Shown here piece by piece: positions 58,929 to 64,000 of a stretch of 64,000 bases of DNA. The stretch is from Nitrososphaerales archaeon (GTDB taxonomy: Archaea; Thermoproteota; Nitrososphaeria; Nitrososphaerales; Gagatemarchaeaceae), in the NCBI GenBank assembly GCA_032906765.1, contig JAJTZB010000001.1, positions 248,001 through 312,000 of the forward strand. Direction: 5' to 3'. Below the pieces are notes generated by a model, which was not told where the DNA came from, did no database searches, and was given only the letters and a program-made list of their open reading frames with translations. Numbering within the stretch: position 1 is the stretch's first letter; each line of letters begins with the position of its first letter. Both the position numbers and the translations under genes were made by a program.

Positions 58929-59765
58929 ATGTTGAGGAACAACAGTCGAACCGGAACGAAAGGAATGGACGACAGGCCAGAGAGCAGTAACGCCGACGAG
59001 CCCGAAAAGGTTACAGTGAACGAGGTCATGAGTGGGCACGTCCTGACCGCCTACTCTCACTCCAGCGTGAGAAAGGCCATCGAGACCATGGCCAGCAACG
59101 CGATTGGCAGCGTGGTTGTGGTCGATAGCTCCGGTCCGAGGGGCGTGTTTACGGAGAGGGACCTTCTCTCTAAGGTCCTAGCAAAGGGAAGGGACCCCGA
59201 CGGCGCGTTGCTGATGGAAGTTCTGTCTCCTCTCTTCGTCGCAATCAGCCCGACAGCCACGCTAATGGATGCAGCCAAGACCATGATTGAAAAGAAAAGT
59301 GGGCTGATGGTCTTCGAAGGCGGCGATCTGGTAGGCATGGTGACCGCCACAGACATAGTGAGACACATCCAGCGGATGCGCATCACAATCGGACTGTCTT
59401 CGGTCATAGCCTCGCCCGTTTTCACTGAGCTTCCGGAGACGCCGCTCGCGACCGTGGTCAAGGAAATGGACAAGAGGCGCATAGGGAGCGTACTGGCGGC
59501 CGAGGAGGAGGCCAGACCGTACGGGATATTCACAGAGAGGGACCTCATCGCCAAGGTGCTCGCCAGAAAGCTCAGCCTCGAGTTCGCCGTGGGCGAGCTG
59601 GCCAGTGTTCCGCTGATAACGGCGGGCATCTCGGTTGATGGAGTGGAGGCATCAAGGATCATGATGTCCAAGCACATCAGGAGGCTGCCACTAACGCGAG
59701 ACCGCGCCATTGTCGGGATTGTCACAGCGAGGGACGTAGTCGAAGCGTTCGCGAGGTCGACCTGA
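58929..59765 (+). CDS. Four-CBS-domain protein
   Basis: The 278-aa product has four CBS repeats: VNEVMSGHVLTAYSHSSVRKA, AISPTATLMDAAKTMIEKKSG, VIASPVFTELPETPLATVVKEM and VPLITAGISVDGVEASRIMM, each with a G-x-(V/F)-T-x-(R/T)-D half such as GVFTERDLLSKV or GIVTARDVV. Such proteins bind AMP/ATP or SAM and regulate partners. It follows a gene-free spacer 58720-58928 and is followed after 20 nt by a small open frame. Confidence 0.88.
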   Translation: MLRNNSRTGTKGMDDRPESSNADEPEKVTVNEVMSGHVLTAYSHSSVRKAIETMASNAIGSVVVVDSSGPRGVFTERDLLSKVLAKGRDPDGALLMEVLSPLFVAISPTATLMDAAKTMIEKKSGLMVFEGGDLVGMVTATDIVRHIQRMRITIGLSSVIASPVFTELPETPLATVVKEMDKRRIGSVLAAEEEARPYGIFTERDLIAKVLARKLSLEFAVGELASVPLITAGISVDGVEASRIMMSKHIRRLPLTRDRAIVGIVTARDVVEAFARST

Positions 59766-59785
59766 CGAGAGGTGGACGCCGCAGA

Positions 59786-59902
59786 TTGCAGATTGAGAGG
59801 TACAACAATAACGGTGTTGTAAGCTACGAGTGCGAGCTGTCTGGCACACTCCGCCCGACCGAGGCGGAGGCCCTCGAATCCGAAGTCGAAGAGGAGAGGT
59901 AG
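59786..59902 (+). CDS. 38-aa acidic small protein (candidate)
   Basis: Read directly: TTG 59786 opens a frame coding LQIERYNNNGVVSYECELSG followed by TLRPTEAEALESEVEEER. GAGAGGTGG lies about 11-19 nt upstream, a Shine-Dalgarno-like stretch. The composition looks like a real short protein (beta hairpin then helix), and it fits tightly between the CBS gene and the hydrolase. Without a homologue it remains a candidate. Confidence 0.4.
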   Translation: MQIERYNNNGVVSYECELSGTLRPTEAEALESEVEEER

Positions 59903-59924
59903 CATCAGCACTAGCGCGGCGAAG

Positions 59925-60629
59925 GTGCCAGGCGCCGGTTCCCCAGAGAGGCGCGCTTCACGCACGCAGGTGAAGATTGATGCGCATCCCGTCTCCCTGG
60001 CGGGAGACTTGACCATTCCTGACGGGGCGAGGTCCGTTGTGATATTCGCCCACGGAAGCGGGAGCAGCAGACTGAGCCCAAGGAACAGATACGTTGCAGA
60101 GGTCCTACAAGAGGCTGGCCTCGGAACTCTCCTCTTCGACCTCCTCACGCAAGAGGAAGACCTAGCGTACGGCAACCGCTTCGACATCGACCTTCTCACA
60201 GACAGGCTCTCCAGCGCCACAGACTGGCTGATGGCAAAGACGGAGATGGACGGCGTCAGGCTGGCCTACTTCGGAGCGAGCACTGGCGCAGCCGCAGCCC
60301 TTCGGGCTGCGATCGGGCGTAAGGAAGTCAGCGCCATAGTCTCAAGGGGAGGCAGGCCTGACCTAGCCTGGGACTACCTGGGCATGGTCGAAGCCCCCAC
60401 TCTCCTGATTGTAGGAGGACTGGACACAGAGGTGATTGAGCTAAACAAACTCGCGTTCAAGCGGCTGAAGGCAGAAGCCGAGCTAGCGATCGTACCGGGC
60501 GCGACTCATCTCTTCGAGGAGGCGGGAGCGCTCGAGGAGGTGGCCAGGCTGGGGAAGAGCTGGTTCCTGAGATTCCTGAGACCTCCCGACGATGACCACG
60601 GCAACGAAAGCAGCCAAGCGGCGGACTGA
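59925..60629 (+). CDS. Alpha/beta hydrolase (dienelactone hydrolase-like)
   Basis: The 234-aa protein has GDLTIPDGARSVVIFAHGSGSSRLS (oxyanion-hole HGSG), FDLLTQEE, the nucleophile elbow AYFGASTGAAAAL with Ser, APTLLIVGGLDTEV with the Asp, and PGATHLFEEAG with the His, so the triad is complete. It resembles the hydrolases often fused to phosphoribosyltransferases. The substrate is unknown. The start is GTG 59925. Confidence 0.88.
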   Translation: MPGAGSPERRASRTQVKIDAHPVSLAGDLTIPDGARSVVIFAHGSGSSRLSPRNRYVAEVLQEAGLGTLLFDLLTQEEDLAYGNRFDIDLLTDRLSSATDWLMAKTEMDGVRLAYFGASTGAAAALRAAIGRKEVSAIVSRGGRPDLAWDYLGMVEAPTLLIVGGLDTEVIELNKLAFKRLKAEAELAIVPGATHLFEEAGALEEVARLGKSWFLRFLRPPDDDHGNESSQAAD

Positions 60630-60676
60630 GTGCGGCTGCTGTGTTTCCGCGGTAGCTGCGAACCCGCGGAAGCTCC

Positions 60677-60856
60677 TCACATGGGAGGGACGGAGACCCT
60701 CTGCGTGCCCTTCGCCCTTGGCTTGTGCTGGGCAACGAGCCTCTTGACCCACCCGTTCGCGTGGTCGAAGGCGTCGGCAGGCTGAATGGGAAAGGTTCGG
60801 CTCGGGAGTCCGGGGCCAAGGAGCCGGTTCTGGGTTCGGCTGAGTCTCCCTGTCAT
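60677..60856 (-). CDS. 59-aa basic small protein
   Basis: Read directly on the minus strand: ATG 60856 opens a 59-residue frame, MTGRLSRTQNRLLGPG through TFPIQPADAFDHANGWVKRL to QRVSVPPM. A GGAGG Shine-Dalgarno stands 8 nt before the ATG (GGAGGCAGATAGATG). It occupies an otherwise empty spacer between the hydrolase and the cupredoxin. The function is unknown; the helix around DAFDHANGWVKRL could be a binding element. Confidence 0.5.
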   Translation of the reverse strand: MTGRLSRTQNRLLGPGLPSRTFPIQPADAFDHANGWVKRLVAQHKPRAKGTQRVSVPPM

Positions 60857-60936
60857 CTATCTGCCTCCGACAGGCTTGCGGGATGAAATCCCCGCCATTC
60901 GAAAAAGAGAAGGAACCGCACCCGCCTGGTGCGATT

Positions 60937-61533
60937 CTAAGCCGAGACCACTATGGTCCCTGTCATGTCGGGATGTACGTCGCAGTAGTAGGTGTATGTC
61001 CCAGGAGTGCTGAAGGTGTAGCTGAAGGCCTGCATGTGGTTCAGCTCGTGAGAATCGAAGAGCCCTGTAGGTGCCTGCTCCGAGCCCGACGTCACTGTGT
61101 GTTGGACGAAGTCCATGTTGACCCAAGTGACAGTCGTGCCGTTGGACACAGTGAGGGTCCGGGGGTAGAACCCGTAGTTGGCGATGGTTACGACCGCACC
61201 ACCCAGCCCGCTGTGCCGGGCGTAAGTTGGATTGCCACTCCAGCTGCCGTAGGGATACCCTCCCATCATTCCTCCGCCCATCATGCTTCCGTACGGGCCG
61301 ACCCCGCCGCCGTATCCGCCCATCATCCCCCCGGAATATCCGAAGCCGCGGCCCATCATGCCGCCGAAGTATCCCTGGTAGCCCGAATAGGTTCCAGCGG
61401 AGGTAGGCAAGGAAGTGGAGGTCTGGAAGTTCTGCCTGTATTGGTTCGCCATGGATGCGTAGGCGACTGCTGTGAAGAGGCCTATGACCAAGGCCACGGC
61501 CACTCCGAGTGCGACGATTTCTGTTGTCTTCAT
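60937..61533 (-). CDS. Membrane-anchored cupredoxin with Met/Gly-rich linker
   Basis: From ATG 61533 the product has an N-terminal signal anchor (VALGVAVALVIGLFTAVAYA), a Met/Gly/Tyr-rich linker with GGMMGRGFGYSGGMMGGYGG-like repeats, and a C-terminal plastocyanin-like domain. Copper ligands are visible: the His in FVQHTVTSG, and Cys, His and Met in YYCDVHPDMTG. ATG 61557 is an alternative start. The Met-rich part can itself bind Cu(I). It is probably an extracellular copper protein and lies downstream of a Met-rich membrane regulator on the same strand. Confidence 0.85.
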   Translation of the reverse strand: MKTTEIVALGVAVALVIGLFTAVAYASMANQYRQNFQTSTSLPTSAGTYSGYQGYFGGMMGRGFGYSGGMMGGYGGGVGPYGSMMGGGMMGGYPYGSWSGNPTYARHSGLGGAVVTIANYGFYPRTLTVSNGTTVTWVNMDFVQHTVTSGSEQAPTGLFDSHELNHMQAFSYTFSTPGTYTYYCDVHPDMTGTIVVSA

Positions 61534-61673
61534 TTTTCTGTTCGCCGGTTGGGGCATACGCGCGCGGGGGTTATGGTAGTTCGCTGAAACGAAATCATGA
61601 AACGGTTTCAGACCGCCCAAGACGATGATGATTCTCTGCAATTCTTGGTGAAAGGCGGGGTTAGCTGAGCGAT

Positions 61674-62249
61674 TCAGGTTGTCCCGGCAGGAACGGCATC
61701 TGGCCTAAGCCACGAGGCCAAGGACAGCTCGTTGGTATTCCCGCTCTTAGACACGATGACTATTCCACGCTCGGCGAAACGGGACACGATCCTGTGCGTC
61801 TGGAGCCTGCTCAAACCCGCCTCCTTCACTACGAACTTCTGCAGGTACCTTCCTCCGTGCGACGCCAAGACTTCCAGCACCCTCTTCTCCTCGGGCTTGC
61901 TGGTCCTGAGCAGCGCTGCCCAACTCTCCGTGGCAGCTTGGGCTGTCCCGCGCGCCTCGGCGGGACCAGTCGAAACGGCAGCGCTCCTAATCTCAGGGAA
62001 GACGAGGTAGTAGGCCAGCCCTCCAACTCCAGCGATCATCAGGACCAGGAGGGAGGAAAGGCCCAGCCAAACGTACGATGGCATCGGAGACTTCACGCTG
62101 CTGCCATAGTTGCTTCCCATCATTTGGCCCATCATGCCAGCCATCGATGCGTTCCCGCCCTCGTATCCGACTATGTACCAAGCCACGAGTGACGCAGAAA
62201 CGACGACTGCTCCCACGAGTAGCAGGAGGAAGGAAATAACGCGTCTCAT
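61674..62249 (-). CDS. Membrane-anchored winged-helix regulator, Met-rich
   Basis: The 191-aa protein has TM1 (ISFLLLLVGAVVVSASLVAWYIV), an extracytoplasmic loop rich in Met (SMAGMMGQMMGSNYG), TM2 (VWLGLSSLLVLMIAGVGGLAYYL) and a cytoplasmic winged-helix domain (KRVLEVLASHGGRYLQKFVV, LSRLQTHRIVSRFAERGIVI). Membrane-bound winged-helix proteins of this type are known in archaea. The loop matches the Met-rich linker of the adjacent cupredoxin, so a copper-sensing regulator is a reasonable inference. Confidence 0.75.
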   Translation of the reverse strand: MRRVISFLLLLVGAVVVSASLVAWYIVGYEGGNASMAGMMGQMMGSNYGSSVKSPMPSYVWLGLSSLLVLMIAGVGGLAYYLVFPEIRSAAVSTGPAEARGTAQAATESWAALLRTSKPEEKRVLEVLASHGGRYLQKFVVKEAGLSRLQTHRIVSRFAERGIVIVSKSGNTNELSLASWLRPDAVPAGTT

Positions 62250-62420
62250 CTGCTTTGTCCCGCCTTTTCGACAGTCAACCGTCCCTCTCCATTCCGCTCG
62301 TCCTATAATCCATTATGCGATTCTCACCTTCGGGAAAGCATGCTGACTGCCACAGACGCGCGGGAAAGAGTGGGCCAATGCCTTTCGAGGAAGAAGCGTC
62401 GGGCTCTCGCCGTCGAAACC

Positions 62421-62428
62421 TTAAATGA
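62421..62428 (+). promoter_or_regulatory. TATA-like box before 62450
   Basis: TTAAATGA lies 22-29 nt before ATG 62450 with no Shine-Dalgarno. The upstream part of the spacer, 62250-62420, shows no gene. Confidence 0.45.
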
Positions 62429-62449
62429 ACACGTGACGAAAAGCCAGGC

Positions 62450-62719
62450 ATGAGTTCCGAAGGCAAGGAGTCCGACTCGGACCTGAAGAGAGTGATATGG
62501 CAGGACGAAAACTGCCTGTCCTGCACGTGGTTTGTCCCTAACGACCCGATAAACGCAGACCTGCTGGAGCGGGGGAAGTGCGTCCAGCCAAAACTGAAGG
62601 CGTTCGAACTGATCGTCTCGGGACGCGACTGGTGCAACGAGTACAAGGAGATCAGGCAGAGACAGATAGACATCCTACAAGAGAAGGCCATGAAGGCCGA
62701 GTCCGGCGGAAGCAAGTAG
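62450..62719 (+). CDS. Small four-cysteine protein
   Basis: The 89-aa protein has CLSCTWF, GKC and DWCNEY, spaced like the element-encoded 30120 protein (CNQCVHF, GLCW, SSCSDF), which suggests one small metal-binding family. The C-terminal half is a charged helix (YKEIRQRQIDILQEKAMKAE). The function is unknown. It converges with the ammonium transporter. Confidence 0.6.
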   Translation: MSSEGKESDSDLKRVIWQDENCLSCTWFVPNDPINADLLERGKCVQPKLKAFELIVSGRDWCNEYKEIRQRQIDILQEKAMKAESGGSK

Positions 62720-62749
62720 CTTCAGGTTAGCACGTAGAGCTCGCATCTT

Positions 62750-63973
62750 TCACTGCGCGTAGGCCTCTTCGCCGTGCTGGCTCTCGTCCAGGCCTTCCTC
62801 CTCTTCTTCGGCCGTCACCCTGACTGGAGTGATGAAATTGATCACCCTCAGGAGCAGGTATGACCCGACGAAGGAGAAGGCAGCCACGACGACGATGGCG
62901 AAGGCCTCCAGCGCAAGCTGGTATGGGTTTCCGAAGATAGCGCCGTTGGGTCCCGAAGCGTTGATGGCAGCCGAAGCGAAAATGCCTGTTGCTAGGACTC
63001 CCCAAATGCTGCCTGCGCCGTGCGCCGCGAAGACGTCCAATGAATCATCCAGCGTCGTCCTCGCGCGCCAGCTGGCTACACCGTTCGACACGACTCCAAC
63101 GACAAGGCCGATGATGATGGCTGGGAGAGCTGCCACATAACCCGCGGCCGGTGTAATCGCCACCAGGCCGCACACAGCGCCGACCGCTATGCCGACCGCC
63201 GAGGGCTTGCCCTTGCGCGACCAGTCGACGAGCATCCAACTGACTGCGCCGGCGGCTGCGGCCAGATTCGTGTTGACAAGCGCCTGGACGGCAATCTCGT
63301 TCGCCGCCAAGGCACTTCCAGCGTTGAATCCAAACCATCCGAACCAGAGGATGGCAGCCCCCAGGATGACGAATGGGACGTTGTTTGGTCGCACCTCGTG
63401 CGCCTGATCGACGCCCTTCCGCCTCCCCACGACGAGCGCAGCAGCGACTGCCGAGCATGCTGCAGAAAGGTGAACAACGAGACCACCCGCGAAGTCGATT
63501 ACTCCGAGGTTCCTCAGCCACCCTCCGGAGCCCCAGACCCAGTGCGCGATGGGCGAGTAGATCAGAGTGACCCAGAGGACGATGAATAGAAGGAGGGCCT
63601 TGAAGCGGATTCGCTCAGCGAAGGCCCCGATGATGAGGGCCGGTGTAATGGCCGCGAACTTGAGCTGGAACGCGAAGTACAGGAGCTCTGGGATTGCCGT
63701 GGAGTAGGCGGCATTTGCCGCTGCACCCACGTTGTTCAGCCCCGCCTTGGAGAGGTCACCGATCACGCCGTTGAGAGAGGGGGCGAAGGCCTCGCTGTAC
63801 CCCCAGAGCGCCCAGACAAGACTGACTATCGCGAAGATAGTCATGCATTGGACGATCGTGGACACTAGGTTCTTTCTTCGCACCAAGCCGCCGTAGAAGA
63901 ACCCAAGAGCTGGAGTCATGAGCATGACGAGGCCCGTGGCCGCGAGGACCCAAGCGATATCTCCTGGGTCCAC
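62750..63973 (-). CDS. amt: Ammonium transporter Amt
   Basis: The 407-aa membrane protein starts (GTG 63973) DIAWVLAATGLVMLMTPALGFFYGGLVRRKN, the Amt N-terminus without a signal peptide, and has AHWVWGSGGWLRNLGVIDFAGGLVVHLSA with the conserved DFAGG and pore His, PFVILGAAILWFGWFGFNAGSAL, and the second pore His in FAAHGAGSIWGVL. It ends GLDESQHGEEAY, the motif bound by GlnK-type regulators in many Amt proteins. No glnK is in view, though the window ends 27 nt upstream. Confidence 0.95.
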   Translation of the reverse strand: MDPGDIAWVLAATGLVMLMTPALGFFYGGLVRRKNLVSTIVQCMTIFAIVSLVWALWGYSEAFAPSLNGVIGDLSKAGLNNVGAAANAAYSTAIPELLYFAFQLKFAAITPALIIGAFAERIRFKALLLFIVLWVTLIYSPIAHWVWGSGGWLRNLGVIDFAGGLVVHLSAACSAVAAALVVGRRKGVDQAHEVRPNNVPFVILGAAILWFGWFGFNAGSALAANEIAVQALVNTNLAAAAGAVSWMLVDWSRKGKPSAVGIAVGAVCGLVAITPAAGYVAALPAIIIGLVVGVVSNGVASWRARTTLDDSLDVFAAHGAGSIWGVLATGIFASAAINASGPNGAIFGNPYQLALEAFAIVVVAAFSFVGSYLLLRVINFITPVRVTAEEEEEGLDESQHGEEAYAQ

Positions 63974-64000
63974 TACGCACGGCCGCCCAGAGTTGAGACA

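Overview
The window is a stretch of an archaeal chromosome of fairly high GC. The archaeal signs are: many genes whose TATA-like box lies 22-35 nt upstream of the start codon with no Shine-Dalgarno (leaderless transcripts); a tRNA-Ser with a short intron after position 37; class III (pilin/archaellin-type) signal peptides; a TFB-like zinc-ribbon protein; an archaeal-type AsnA; and ferredoxin-dependent 2-oxoacid oxidoreductase. Gene content (molybdopterin synthesis with an XdhC-type chaperone, beta-oxidation enzymes, Amt, cupredoxin, CARDB-type surface proteins) suggests a heterotrophic member of the Thermoproteota/Nitrososphaeria (Thaumarchaeota-like) side. That placement is an inference.

Region by region. 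1-10.3 kb is host chromosome: the end of a carbamate kinase, a Nudix hydrolase, then a compact molybdenum-cofactor cluster (MoeA, MocA-like, XdhC, MoaE-MoaD-MoaA, divergent MoaC-MoaB), a secreted beta-propeller, a hotdog thioesterase and an M61 peptidase. 10,350-31,194 is a 20.8-kb integrated mobile element, bounded by a 15-bp direct repeat that is the 3' end of the tRNA-Ser(UGA) gene at its right edge. It carries a tyrosine integrase next to the left repeat, a conjugation-type ATPase whose reading frame is broken, a family B DNA polymerase with degenerate proofreading motifs, a prepilin-like cluster with a 905-aa repeat adhesin, a double TadC/ArlJ-type pilus platform, a ParB-like zinc protein, a divergent TFB-like protein and small regulators. 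Inside it, a 2.7-kb passenger segment (two membrane proteins and an MFS transporter, opposite strand) is flanked by a second, different 17-bp direct repeat that resembles a tRNA 3' end. It sits between the TadC-like gene and the pilin operon.

31.3-43.6 kb is host metabolism: GNAT, 3-hydroxyacyl-CoA dehydrogenase, thioesterase, two enoyl-CoA hydratases, a rearrangement scar joining fragments of an MFS transporter and a thiolase, cobalamin adenosyltransferase, DUF2203, an amidohydrolase, peroxiredoxin, malic enzyme, the truncated tail of a copper ATPase and an M20 peptidase. A solo TnpB (IS1341-like) unit with terminal hairpins lies at 43.6-44.95 kb.

45-64 kb: a CBS/zinc-finger protein, saccharopine dehydrogenase-like protein, flavin reductase, frameshifted thioesterase, small membrane proteins including a channel-like protein, UspA, AsnA, a four-gene ferredoxin oxidoreductase operon, a CARDB surface protein with a MacB-like ABC exporter, a four-CBS protein, an alpha/beta hydrolase, a Met-rich cupredoxin beside a membrane-anchored winged-helix protein, and an ammonium transporter. 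Three plausible genes shorter than 60 codons (39,375; 59,786; 60,856) are annotated from direct reading.
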